Assembly: GCA_024637095.1 (NCBI GenBank)
Contig: JAGXFV010000009.1
Span: forward strand, 1-64,000
Length of the DNA stretch: 64,000 nt
Reading direction: 5' to 3'
From: Actinomycetes bacterium
Lineage (GTDB): Bacteria; Actinomycetota; Thermoleophilia; RBG-16-64-13
The translations under genes and the position numbers were made by a program. The notes beneath the pieces were generated by a model. It made no database searches. It saw nothing but the letters and a program-made list of their open reading frames with translations, and was not told where the DNA came from. Positions 52,817 to 59,981 of this stretch are shown here, one piece after another (the first letter of the stretch is position 1; each line of letters starts with the position of its first letter).

Positions 52817-53299
52817 CCGGTTCCGACTCGATGCGGGTTCACCGCTTGCGCTCGGCGGATGCGCGGGCGCTACGACAGCTTCTCGCCGTCTTTGCCGCGG
52901 CGTTCGAGGACGAGGCGACCTACCGCGACGCCCAGCCAAGCGCGGCCTATCTAACGCGCCTGCTTGCCGGCGACTGCTTCATCGCCTTCGTGGCCGAAGA
53001 TGCCGGACGGGTGGTCGGGGGTCTCACGGCCTACGTTCTTCAAAAGCCCGAGCAGGAGCGCAGCGAGGTCTATCTCTACGACCTGGCGGTCGACTTCTCG
53101 GCACCGGCGTCGGGGTATCGCCACGGCTCTTATCGAGGCGCTCCGTCTTCTCGCTGAGGAACGGGGAGCCTGGGCGGTGTTCGTGCAGGCCGATTGGGGT
53201 GATGAGCCCGCGATCGCGCTGTACTCCAAGCTCGGCGTGCGGGAGGATGTACACCACTTCGACATTCCCCTCGGGAGGAGTAACCGCCACTGGGGTTGA
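52813..53299 (+). pseudogene. AAC(3)-I-like aminoglycoside N-acetyltransferase, frameshifted
   Basis: A GNAT-family gene split between two frames. Frame 1 gives the N-terminal two thirds ([44 protein letters not shown]); frame 2 continues with the acetyl-CoA site [24 protein letters not shown] and the end [29 protein letters not shown]. Together these cover the whole AAC(3)-I family protein. The shift lies between about 53088 and 53110, equal to one extra base. It is either a real pseudogene or a sequencing error at a CTTCTCGGCACCGGCGTCG-like run. ATG 52813 overlaps the upstream stop. Confidence 0.8.
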
Positions 53300-53529
53300 T
53301 CACCAAACCGCGAAGAAAAGTACGGTTCCTCCTGTTATTCGATCGACATCACCGTCGCGGGTTTCGACAGGCGTCCGTTGGCCGGAGCGCACAGGAATGC
53401 CAGGGCACGTATCTGGCTGATCGATGATAGCGGCGCCGTTACGGTGACCACCCTCGGCAGGCTGTTGGAAGCTGACAGGAAGCAGGCAATCGGTTGGCTC
53501 GAAGGCAAAAGAACGGTGGGCCCTCGTCC
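53300..53529 (+). other. Open but startless stretch, no gene recognised
   Basis: The frame that ends the acetyltransferase stays open to a stop at 53531-53533 and reads as plausible protein (ARIWLIDDSGAVTV, GRLLEADRKQAIGWLEGK) but has no good start or ribosome-binding site. It may be a remnant of another gene; nothing else is seen here. Confidence 0.35.
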
Positions 53530-53817
53530 CTAGCCGGTCAGGTCGCTCTTTCTATCCAGGAACTCCTGGCGGTCTATCTCCCCACGCGCGTATCGTTCTT
53601 CTAGGACATCGAGCGCGCTCGCCTGACGCTCAGAAGGTGGCCGGTCTTCGCCCTCCCGATAGCGGGTCGCTTCGCTCCCGCGGTTCTGGTTGCTCAGCGA
53701 ACGCACGACCAGAACTACCCCGACGACGATGATCACCCCGAAGAGCACCATGACGAGAAGACCGACCCAGCCAAAACCCGAACCAAAGCCGTTGTCCCAG
53801 TGCCATCCGCCCATCAT
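53530..53817 (-). CDS. Small membrane protein with C-terminal SHOCT domain
   Basis: A 95-residue protein: glycine/aromatic start (MMGGWHWDNGFGSGFGW), a membrane helix (LLVMVLFGVIIVVGVVLVV), a charged linker and a SHOCT motif at the end (ALDVLEERYARGEIDRQEFLDRKSDL). SHOCT domains are short C-terminal helices used for oligomerisation. ATG 53817 follows TAGGAGGC. Downstream partner of the cytochrome c gene and related to the small protein at 54545. Confidence 0.85.
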   Translation of the reverse strand: MMGGWHWDNGFGSGFGWVGLLVMVLFGVIIVVGVVLVVRSLSNQNRGSEATRYREGEDRPPSERQASALDVLEERYARGEIDRQEFLDRKSDLTG

Positions 53818-53827
53818 AGTCTGCCTC

Positions 53828-54394
53828 CTATTCGGAGAGTTGCTGTAAGTAGTCAACGAGCTCGTCGACCTCGTCGGCGGAAACGTCCCAACGGGGCATG
53901 ACGCGTTCGAGTTCCTCGCCCCCGGGGGTCTCGCCCTCGCGAAGCGCCGTAGAGAAGCTCTCGCGGTCGTAGGGCTCGTGGGGGTGTGCCTCGGTGGCGC
54001 TGGAACTCCCCGTTCCCGTACCCTCTTCCTCGGGCTCGGCCAAGGTGCTCCAGCGGATGTCGGGCGCATCGATATCGAACATCATCATCCGGATTTCGCG
54101 GCCTTGACCGTCCTTGCCGTGACAGTCGACGCAGGCGACGACCCCCATCATGCCGCCGAAGCCGCCCGAACGGGCAATGAGGCGCCCGTCGGCGGCCCGG
54201 CCGGTCAAGAAGATCTGCTCGCCGAGGGATGCGAAGTCGCCCTCGCGCACGTCTGCATCGCGGTCGAAGAACGACGAGGAGTCGAAAGAGCCGTCGGAAC
54301 CGGCCAGCCCCAGAAAGACGAAAAACCCGAGGAATCCGACGACGATTAGGCTGATGCCCCACCAGAGCGCCGGACTTGTCTTGCCTTGAGCCAT
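53828..54394 (-). CDS. Membrane-anchored monohaem cytochrome c
   Basis: A 188-residue protein with one N-terminal membrane helix (LWWGISLIVVGFLGFFVFLGLA) and a class I cytochrome c domain: GEQIFLTGRAADG, haem site VACVDCHGKDGQGREIRM, and the distal Met probably in RVMPRWDVSADEVDELVDYLQQL. An insertion of about 40 acidic and Ser-rich residues follows the haem site. This type carries electrons in aerobic or nitrogen-oxide respiration, unlike the low-potential multihaem proteins of the main operon. Confidence 0.88.
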   Translation of the reverse strand: MAQGKTSPALWWGISLIVVGFLGFFVFLGLAGSDGSFDSSSFFDRDADVREGDFASLGEQIFLTGRAADGRLIARSGGFGGMMGVVACVDCHGKDGQGREIRMMMFDIDAPDIRWSTLAEPEEEGTGTGSSSATEAHPHEPYDRESFSTALREGETPGGEELERVMPRWDVSADEVDELVDYLQQLSE

Positions 54395-54468
54395 GGGGAG
54401 AGCTTACCCGCCGTCATTGCGGCGAAACAGAAGGGCAAGGCAGGTGGTGTGGCACTCTTCCCCACGCC

Positions 54469-54525
54469 TTTCGCAGGCCGGCGCACCCCGGCGACTATTT
54501 CGCAGGCCGGCGCACCGCGGCGACT
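54469..54525 (+). repeat. Two 28-base direct repeats
   Basis: Two copies of a 28-base unit starting TTTCGCAGGCCGGCGCACC (54469-54496 and 54498-54525) differ at one base and are spaced 29 bases apart. They lie in the 150-base gap between the small cytochrome and SHOCT genes. Two copies are too few to call a CRISPR array and the one-base gap rules out spacers. Confidence 0.7.
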
Positions 54526-54544
54526 GACTTGTAGACTGACTGTT

Positions 54545-54760
54545 TTAGCGCTCGAGGTCGGCGCGGTGCTCACGGTACTGCTCTGCGTCGATTACACCGC
54601 GGGCGTACCGCTCATCGAGCAGGGCCCTGGCGTCCGGCCGGGTCGCCGCGGATGCGTGGGATTGCTGGGTACTATCGTCCCGATCGCGCTGCGACTGAAC
54701 GAACCACCAGACGAGTCCGATGATGAGCAACGGCCAGAGAAGCATTCCACCAAACATCAT
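54545..54760 (-). CDS. Small SHOCT-domain membrane protein
   Basis: A 71-residue protein with one N-terminal helix (LLWPLLIIGLVWWFV), a Ser/Arg/Asp-rich linker and a C-terminal SHOCT motif (DARALLDERYARGVIDAEQYREHRADLE). It is a shorter paralogue of the protein at 53530. Function unknown; such proteins often accompany membrane stress or redox genes. Confidence 0.82.
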   Translation of the reverse strand: MMFGGMLLWPLLIIGLVWWFVQSQRDRDDSTQQSHASAATRPDARALLDERYARGVIDAEQYREHRADLER

Positions 54761-54863
54761 GCTGTCGATACCTCCTACTACCCTCGGCGCCGTAAGGCTC
54801 CGGCGGGTTATATGCTAAAGAACTGCTGTTTGCTTAGTCTATTCCCCCTATACAAAGTTGAAG

Positions 54864-54913
54864 TAAAGGTGGGGTGGGATTCGAGACCCTTTAAAGGTGG
54901 GGTAGGATTCGAG
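54864..54913 (+). repeat. 22-base direct repeat in A/T-richer spacer
   Basis: TAAAGGTGGGGTGGGATTCG (54864 on) recurs as TAAAGGTGGGGTAGGATTCG (54892 on), one mismatch, period 28. The GGATTCGAG core recalls a tRNA T-arm but the flanking bases do not pair as a T-stem. The 224-base spacer (54761-54984) is otherwise without a gene and richer in A/T than its surroundings, consistent with an insertion or recombination boundary. Confidence 0.6.
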
Positions 54914-54969
54914 TCTCGCGGACCTGGACATCGACCCGGGTGAGCGGGGCCGGCGGCCGGCCGTCGCGG

Positions 54970-54978
54970 TGGTACCCT
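54970..54978 (+). promoter_or_regulatory. -10 element for a leaderless MNT antitoxin transcript
   Basis: TGGTACCCT (TGN plus TACCCT, 54973-54978) ends 6 bases before the GTG at 54985, placing the transcription start near the start codon. Confidence 0.4.
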
Positions 54979-54984
54979 GGAGGG

Positions 54985-55461
54985 GTGGACACGTCGGTTG
55001 CCAGGGAGTCCTTTATCGAGGGCCTCGAGCGTTTCTTCGCCGAGCGCTCGGACGTCGCTGCGGCCTACCTCTTCGGGTCGGCGGTGGGCGACCGGTTTGG
55101 CCCCATGAGCGACGTTGACATCGCGGTGCTCGCGACAGGCGACATAGCGGGCGCTGAGTCACCGGACTCACCCGACCCGGTTCCGCCTGAACTGACCGAC
55201 CTGCAGTTGGAGCTCGCCGGGCGGCTGCCGAGCCTCGTCGGAGGCCGGTGCGTGGACGTCTTGATGCTCAACCGCGCTCCCGTCCGGGTTGCCTTCCCCG
55301 CGGTGCACGAAGGGCGCTTGTTGAGTGGGTCCGACCGCCCAGAAAGGGTGCTCTTCGAGGTCGACCTGCTGCGTCGGTACACCGACTATCGGCCGGTGAT
55401 TCGCGAGTATCAGTCAGCACTTCGGGCACGCATCAAACGGGGCGAGTTCTTTGGTCGCTGA
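54985..55461 (+). CDS. MNT-type nucleotidyltransferase antitoxin (MntA-like)
   Basis: A 158-residue minimal nucleotidyltransferase: AAAYLFGSAVGDRFGPMSDVDIAVLA contains the GSx10DxD catalytic pattern, with a further Asp in GGRCVDVLMLNRAPV. In MNT-HEPN toxin-antitoxin pairs this protein AMPylates and silences the HEPN RNase. GTG 54985 is set by the homology start and a -10 close by. Overlaps the HEPN gene by 11 bases. Confidence 0.9.
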   Translation: MDTSVARESFIEGLERFFAERSDVAAAYLFGSAVGDRFGPMSDVDIAVLATGDIAGAESPDSPDPVPPELTDLQLELAGRLPSLVGGRCVDVLMLNRAPVRVAFPAVHEGRLLSGSDRPERVLFEVDLLRRYTDYRPVIREYQSALRARIKRGEFFGR

Positions 55462-55876
55462 GCAGGTCATCCTCGGTCGGCTGGGTCATCTCCGCACCGT
55501 GGTGGAAGAACTGCGCCGGGTGCGTCCGCGGGACCTCGATGCGATGCTCCGTCCTGAGCAGACCGCAGCCCGCCGTGCGACAGAGCGTTGTCTCTATCTC
55601 GCGATCCAAGACGTCCTCGATATCGCAAATCACATAGTCTCCGCCGAGGGGTGGGGATATCCGGAAACCTATCGTGAAGCGGTGCAGGCCTTGGCGGAGC
55701 GTGGAGTCGTCCCGCCGGATTTCGGAACCACGCTGGTGGCGATGGCCGGGTTTCGCAACATCCTCGAGCACGAGTACGTCCGCTTGGACGCCGAGCGTCT
55801 GTTTGCTTACTCGCGCAGCGAGGCGGACTTCGAGCAGTTCGCTGGGTACGTGCTCGCGTTCCTCGAGAGCGAGTAG
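55451..55876 (+). CDS. hepT: HepT-like HEPN ribonuclease toxin (DUF86)
   Basis: A 141-residue all-helical HEPN protein. The RNase motif R-x4-H-x-Y is intact in GFRNILEHEYVRLD. The N-terminal CLYLAIQDVLDIANHIVSAEGWG is typical of DUF86/HepT. Paired and overlapping with the MNT gene, it forms a complete toxin-antitoxin module with possible phage-defence use. TTG 55451 is the start. Confidence 0.92.
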   Translation: MVAEQVILGRLGHLRTVVEELRRVRPRDLDAMLRPEQTAARRATERCLYLAIQDVLDIANHIVSAEGWGYPETYREAVQALAERGVVPPDFGTTLVAMAGFRNILEHEYVRLDAERLFAYSRSEADFEQFAGYVLAFLESE

Positions 55877-55919
55877 GGCTCCGTCGACCCGGATCGAGCG
55901 TGTTTGCCGGCCGACGCGC

Positions 55920-55928
55920 TGGTAGACT
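55920..55928 (+). promoter_or_regulatory. -10 element for a leaderless nucleotidyltransferase transcript
   Basis: TGGTAGACT (TGN plus TAGACT, 55923-55928) ends 9 bases before ATG 55938, which has no Shine-Dalgarno sequence. Confidence 0.45.
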
Positions 55929-55937
55929 CGATGCGTT

Positions 55938-56453
55938 ATGAAGCTGAGCAGCCTTGAAGTCATTCTCTCGGCACTTAATGAGGCAGGTGTTGAGTACCTC
56001 GTTGCGGGTGGAGTCGCCGTCAATGCCTATGGCTATCAGCGGCTGACCCAGGATCTCGATCTGGTGGTCGGTCTTGCCCAGGACAACACCCGGCGGGCCC
56101 TCGACGTTCTGTCGGCCCTCGGCTACCGACCGATGGTGCCGGTCGACATTCACGACTTCGAGGACGCGGCCCATCGTCAACGGTGGATTACAGAGAGGAA
56201 CATGGAGGTTTTCTCTCTGGCGAGCGACCGGTACCCCGAGACGGAAGTCGATCTGTTCGCATCCGAGCCCTTCGATTTCGCGGAGGAACTCAAAGCGGCG
56301 GAAGTCTACGAAATCGGCCGGGGCATTCGCCTGCCGCTCGTCCGGCTTACCAGCCTCATTTCGATGAAGGAGCGAACCGGTCGTTCTTCAGATGCGGATG
56401 ACGTGCGCCACCTGCGTTGGGTCCTCGAGGAACGCGGAGGTCCGGACCAATGA
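55938..56453 (+). CDS. Nucleotidyltransferase-fold protein (toxin-antitoxin type)
   Basis: A 171-residue protein of the DUF6036/AbiEii-like group: VEYLVAGGVAVNAYGYQRLTQDLDLVVGL gives the GG...T-x-D-x-D nucleotidyltransferase pattern, with a later acidic segment ETEVDLFASEPF. Such proteins modify tRNA or other targets, or act with small partners in toxin-antitoxin systems. Overlaps a small charged gene by four bases (ATGA), the usual layout of a two-gene module. Confidence 0.85.
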   Translation: MKLSSLEVILSALNEAGVEYLVAGGVAVNAYGYQRLTQDLDLVVGLAQDNTRRALDVLSALGYRPMVPVDIHDFEDAAHRQRWITERNMEVFSLASDRYPETEVDLFASEPFDFAEELKAAEVYEIGRGIRLPLVRLTSLISMKERTGRSSDADDVRHLRWVLEERGGPDQ

Positions 56454-56677
56454 AGCACGGTGAAGCCCGGGAAGGTTCCAGCTGGGAAGCCGCCACCTGG
56501 GAAGGGGCTCGACGGGCGCGGCTACGGCGGGCCCTTGAATTGACCGTTGGCGAGCGGTTGGAAAGCCTCGAGCATCTGGCGGAGGTCAGCAACGCGCTCT
56601 ACGAGGCGGGTAAGAAACCCGTTGTCGAGCGTCGGTCGGAGGAGCCGCGAGAGGGGGATCGCAAGGCCGAGGAGTAA
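56450..56677 (+). CDS. Small charged protein, probable partner of the nucleotidyltransferase
   Basis: A 75-residue protein, Glu/Arg/Ala-rich: one predicted helix (ARRARLRRALELTVGERLESLEHLAEVSNALYEAG broken in the middle) and a basic-acidic tail. It is coupled to the upstream gene by an ATGA overlap. No recognised family; role as antitoxin or adaptor is inferred from size and coupling. Confidence 0.6.
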   Translation: MKHGEAREGSSWEAATWEGARRARLRRALELTVGERLESLEHLAEVSNALYEAGKKPVVERRSEEPREGDRKAEE

Positions 56678-56827
56678 CCCGGGGGTTCTCGCTCGTCAGG
56701 AGATCACTCGGAGCGTAGCGAGATCTATATCTAGTGCCTTTCTCCAGATTCCGACCCGGCCGGCCACCGGGAGCCGCCCCGGACAGCGCGTGGCCGTGTG
56801 GGCTTTGCTCAAAAAGAGGAGGTGCGC

Positions 56828-57415
56828 GTGATTCCTCTTTCAGTGACTCCGCTTAGAATCGTGGTCGCTCCCCGTTGGGGGGCAAGTTCCAGCGACGACT
56901 GGTATCCCTGGCTGCGGGCGGAACTCGCGGCCTCACAGAAGTTCGGCGAGGTATTGGTGGCGGACATGCCCGATCCGGACGAGCCCCGCATTGGTCCGTG
57001 GACCGAGCGCTTGGCCGAACTTACGGGGAGCGATCAGGACCAGCTGGAGGGCACGCTGCTCGTGGGGCATAGCGTAGGGTGCCGGGCGATCCTCAACTTC
57101 CTCGGCGAGCTACCCGCGGGCACGCAGGTTCTGGGCACGATCTGTGTGGCCGGATGGTGGACGGTAGACGAGCCCTGGGACAGCCTGCTGCCCTGGATTG
57201 AGCACCCGCTCGATCTCGACCGAGTGCGGAAGGCGGGAGGGGAGTTCGAGGTGTTGCTTTCGGACAACGACCCCTTCACTGCCGACGCTCAGGCAAATGC
57301 ACGGCTATGGCGGAAGCGTCTCGGAGCCGAGGTTCGTATGGTGCCGGGGGCCGAGCACTTTAACCGCGCAAAGGAGCCGCAGGTGCTCGCGGCAATTCGG
57401 CGATGGCGGATATGA
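56828..57415 (+). CDS. RBBP9/YdeN-family serine hydrolase
   Basis: A 195-residue small alpha/beta hydrolase. Motifs: IVVAPRWGASSSDDWYPWLRAEL, GTLLVGHSVGCRAILNFLGEL with the nucleophile Ser, LSDNDPFT with Asp, and PGAEHFNRA with His, giving a full triad. GTG 56828 is chosen because AAAAGAGGAGG ends 6 bases earlier. The family are esterase-like hydrolases of unknown natural substrate. Confidence 0.88.
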   Translation: MIPLSVTPLRIVVAPRWGASSSDDWYPWLRAELAASQKFGEVLVADMPDPDEPRIGPWTERLAELTGSDQDQLEGTLLVGHSVGCRAILNFLGELPAGTQVLGTICVAGWWTVDEPWDSLLPWIEHPLDLDRVRKAGGEFEVLLSDNDPFTADAQANARLWRKRLGAEVRMVPGAEHFNRAKEPQVLAAIRRWRI

Positions 57416-57519
57416 CTCCGCTGCGCATGGCCTCGTTTCTTTCCCCGGAGCGCCGAGCCGACCTATCGTTAAATAGCAGGGCTCCCTCGAGGCCGCCCTC
57501 GGCCGGCTGGATGAGTGGT

Positions 57520-57552
57520 CTCGCTCCTAACTCGCTCCTAACTCGCTCCTAA
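57520..57552 (+). repeat. Three tandem 11-base repeats
   Basis: CTCGCTCCTAA occurs three times in a row (57520-57530, 57531-57541, 57542-57552) in the 232-base spacer before the UGA-containing gene. No gene is seen in the spacer. It is a simple iterated array, perhaps a protein-binding site or replication slippage product. Confidence 0.8.
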
Positions 57553-57647
57553 CCGTCGTACTCGTCGCTCGGGCCGATTGGGCTTTGCCCCCCGGGCGGG
57601 GGCGTGAATGTTAGCTACCGCCTCTCTTTTTCGGGTAGAAGCCCCGT

Positions 57648-58448
57648 ATGCGTGAGTTGCGGATAGCCAACTTTCTTTCGCCGCTCCTGGAGCCGGTGTA
57701 CCGACTCGTCGCCGAGGAAGTGGGCCGAGAGTTCGACGTGCCCGTGGAATTCGTAAACGGCCGATCCTTTTCGCAGTTTGCTTCGGGCGAGGTCGACGCG
57801 GGCTTCATCTGAGGCCTGCCCTACGTGCTCCTGCGGCGGGAGGATCCTCCACCGGTGGAGCTGCTGGCCGCTCCCGTGTTGGAGGGCGAGCGCTATCAGA
57901 ATCGTCCGATCTACTTCTCCGACGTAATCGTTCGCCGGGGTAGCGACATGGTTGGGGGCTTCGAGGCGCTGCGCGGCCGTTCGTGGGCTTATAACGACCC
58001 GTTTTCCCACTCGGGTTACAACCTCACCCGTTACGAGTTGATCCGCCGCGGCGAGACCGGAGGCTTTTTTGGCAGGGTAGTCGAGGCCGGTTCCCACCTC
58101 AACGCTCTGGGCTTGGTGGCGGCGGGAACGGTAGATGCTGCCGCCATCGATTCGCAGATTCTCGCCGTCGTGTTTCGCGATTCGCCGGAACTGGCGGAAT
58201 CGCTGCGAGTGATCGATGTATTCGGTCCCTCGACTATCCAACCGATGGTGGCGGCATCGCGGCTGCCGCAGGGTATCAAGGAGCGCCTGCGCGCGCTGCT
58301 GCTCGATTTGCCCGGGGGTGAACGCTCGCGCTCGGCGCTCGGCTACGGTTTCGTGCGCCGCTTCGCCCCGGTGACCGACGCGGATTACGACGATATCCGC
58401 GACATGCTCGGTGCGGCCGAGGATCTCGGGTTCATGTCCTTGCGCTGA
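57648..58448 (+). CDS. PhnD-like solute-binding-fold protein with in-frame UGA (candidate selenoprotein or nonsense mutant)
   Basis: The frame from ATG 57648 runs to TGA 58446-58448 apart from one TGA at 57810-57812 (codon 55). Both parts belong to one protein: LRIANFLSPLLEPVYRLVAEE and FASGEVDAGFI before it, GLPYVLLRREDPPPVELLAAPV and HSGYNLTRYELIRRG after it. Related proteins, as I recall them, have Cys at this point (FICGLPYV), so the UGA may encode selenocysteine. The 211 codons beyond are undamaged. A possible hairpin (CCTGCC 57815-57820 with GGCGGG 57835-57840) starts 3 bases after the UGA. No signal peptide. Alternative: a recent nonsense mutation. Confidence 0.7.
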
Positions 58449-58640
58449 AGCCGGTTCATCCGTGGCGCTTTCCGACAACCTCACCCATCAAACGGGATCA
58501 TGAATTTGATCGCCATCTAGAGACGTCTTCCTGCGTGAGCGGGATTTATTGCCCTTCAGGCGGACTGAGCGCTACCCCACCCGGGGGGGCTGTAGTACAG
58601 TTCACCACTCGGGTACTTAATATGCAGGGGGATCGCACAG
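58449..58640. other. Spacer before the FAD oxidoreductase gene
   Basis: No gene seen. The spacer carries CTAC...GTAG flanks around a C/G-rich core (58573-58598) that could fold, A/T-rich TACTTAAT near 58613-58620, and GGGGGA just before the TTG start. I cannot assign a riboswitch or operator. Confidence 0.4.
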
Positions 58641-59942
58641 TTGTGCAAGATTTTGGTGGCCGGTGGCGGTTGGGCGGGAGTGGCTGCGGCCTACGCTGCC
58701 AGGCTCGCCGGCGCCGAAGTCCAACTGCTCGAGCGGACCGACATGCTGCTCGGAACCGGCCTCGTGGGCGGGATCCTACGTAACAACGGGCGCTTCACCG
58801 CCACCGAAGAGCACATCGCTCTGGGCATGGACGGGCTCTGGTCGGTGATCGACGAGAATCTGCGCCACCGTGACGTGCGCTTTCCCGGCCATGAGCACGC
58901 CGATCTCTACGATGTCACTACCATCGAGCCGGCCGTGCGCCGTTTTCTCGAAGTGCAGGGAGTTGAGCTTCACATGCGCACTCGGGTGAGCCGGTCCGCG
59001 CACGACGGCGCCCGGCTCACGGCTGTGGCGGCCGCCGATGTGTGGTTCGAGGCGGACGCCTTCGTCGATGCCACCGGCTCCTTCGGGCCGCAGGGCAACT
59101 GCACCCGGCATGGAAACGGATGCGCGATGTGCATCCTTCGCTGCCCCAGTTTTGGCGGCCGGGTGAGCCTGGCGCAGGAGGCGGGCATCGCCGAATTGCG
59201 GGCAACGCGCATGGACGGCACTGTCGGGGTGATGAGTGGCTCCTGCAAGCTCCATTCCGACTCGGTCTCGCCGGAATTGCGGGCTCAGCTTGCCGATACC
59301 GGCGTCGCCGTGGTTCCGTTGCCGGCGGAACTGCGAGAGGGCAAGGACGAGTTACTGGGGGCAAAAGCCTGCCAGCAGTATGCGCTACCCGAGTTCGCCG
59401 AGAATCTGGTGCTGCTCGACACCGGCCACGTCAAGCTGATGACTCCCTTCTTCCCTCTGGATCAGTTGCGGCGCGTACCCGGGTTGGAGAATGCCCGCTA
59501 CGAAGACCCCTATGCCGGAGGGATCGGCAACTCCATCCGCTACCTCGCGATGACTCCTCATCGGGAGGATCTGCGCTGCGAGACCATCGACAATCTCTTC
59601 GTCGGCGGAGAGAAGACGGGGCCTTTTGTGGGGCACACGGAGGCGATGGTGAGCGGCTCGCTCGCCGGGCTGAACGCCGCACTCGGGGCGGATGGGCGTG
59701 AGCCCTTGATTCTGCCGCCGACTCTCGCGGTCGGCGATGCATTGGCCGCCGTGGGCGAGGTGATGCACGCGGGACTTCTCAGCCGCAAGCTCACCTTCTC
59801 CGGCTCCTGGTACTTCGAGCGAATGAAGGACAAGGGGCTCTACAGCACCGATCGGGACGAGATCGGGCGGCGGGTGCAGGAGGCGAGGTTGACCGGAGTC
59901 TTCAAGAAGGCAGGAAGGGCCCAAGGCGCTTCCGTCGCCTAA
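58641..59942 (+). CDS. GidA-like FAD-dependent oxidoreductase with a Cys cluster
   Basis: A 433-residue flavoprotein: N-terminal dinucleotide motif ILVAGGGWAGVAAAYAARLAGAEVQLLER, second motif DAFVDATGSFGP and C-terminal FAD-binding LFVGGEKTGPFVGHTEAMVSGSLAGLNAAL. It resembles MnmG/GidA in plan but is much shorter than MnmG and lacks its C-terminal helical domain. A compact cluster of four Cys (residues about 154, 161, 164 and 168, within GNCTRHGNG and CAMCILRCP) could bind iron-sulfur or be redox-active. TTG 58641 is used. Its neighbours suggest a role in handling an imported small molecule. Confidence 0.75.
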   Translation: MCKILVAGGGWAGVAAAYAARLAGAEVQLLERTDMLLGTGLVGGILRNNGRFTATEEHIALGMDGLWSVIDENLRHRDVRFPGHEHADLYDVTTIEPAVRRFLEVQGVELHMRTRVSRSAHDGARLTAVAAADVWFEADAFVDATGSFGPQGNCTRHGNGCAMCILRCPSFGGRVSLAQEAGIAELRATRMDGTVGVMSGSCKLHSDSVSPELRAQLADTGVAVVPLPAELREGKDELLGAKACQQYALPEFAENLVLLDTGHVKLMTPFFPLDQLRRVPGLENARYEDPYAGGIGNSIRYLAMTPHREDLRCETIDNLFVGGEKTGPFVGHTEAMVSGSLAGLNAALGADGREPLILPPTLAVGDALAAVGEVMHAGLLSRKLTFSGSWYFERMKDKGLYSTDRDEIGRRVQEARLTGVFKKAGRAQGASVA

Positions 59943-59981
59943 CCCTGGGAAAAACACGAGCTATCGGAGGACAGGACGAGG

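Noticed and set aside
54469-54525. Possible CRISPR repeats
   Set aside because: Only two units with a one-base gap, no spacers and no cas genes.
54864-54913. Possible tRNA T-arm or attachment site
   Set aside because: The GGATTCGAG core looks like a T-loop, but the flanks do not form the T-stem and no acceptor or anticodon arm is present; no integrase is nearby.
54386-54943. Plus-strand open frame of 185 codons
   Set aside because: It is antisense to the small SHOCT gene, runs through direct repeats, and has no ribosome-binding site or domain.
57810-57812. Genetic code change (UGA as sense genome-wide)
   Set aside because: Many genes in the window end cleanly at TGA (for example rex, hemB, mqnE), and no other gene needs UGA read-through.
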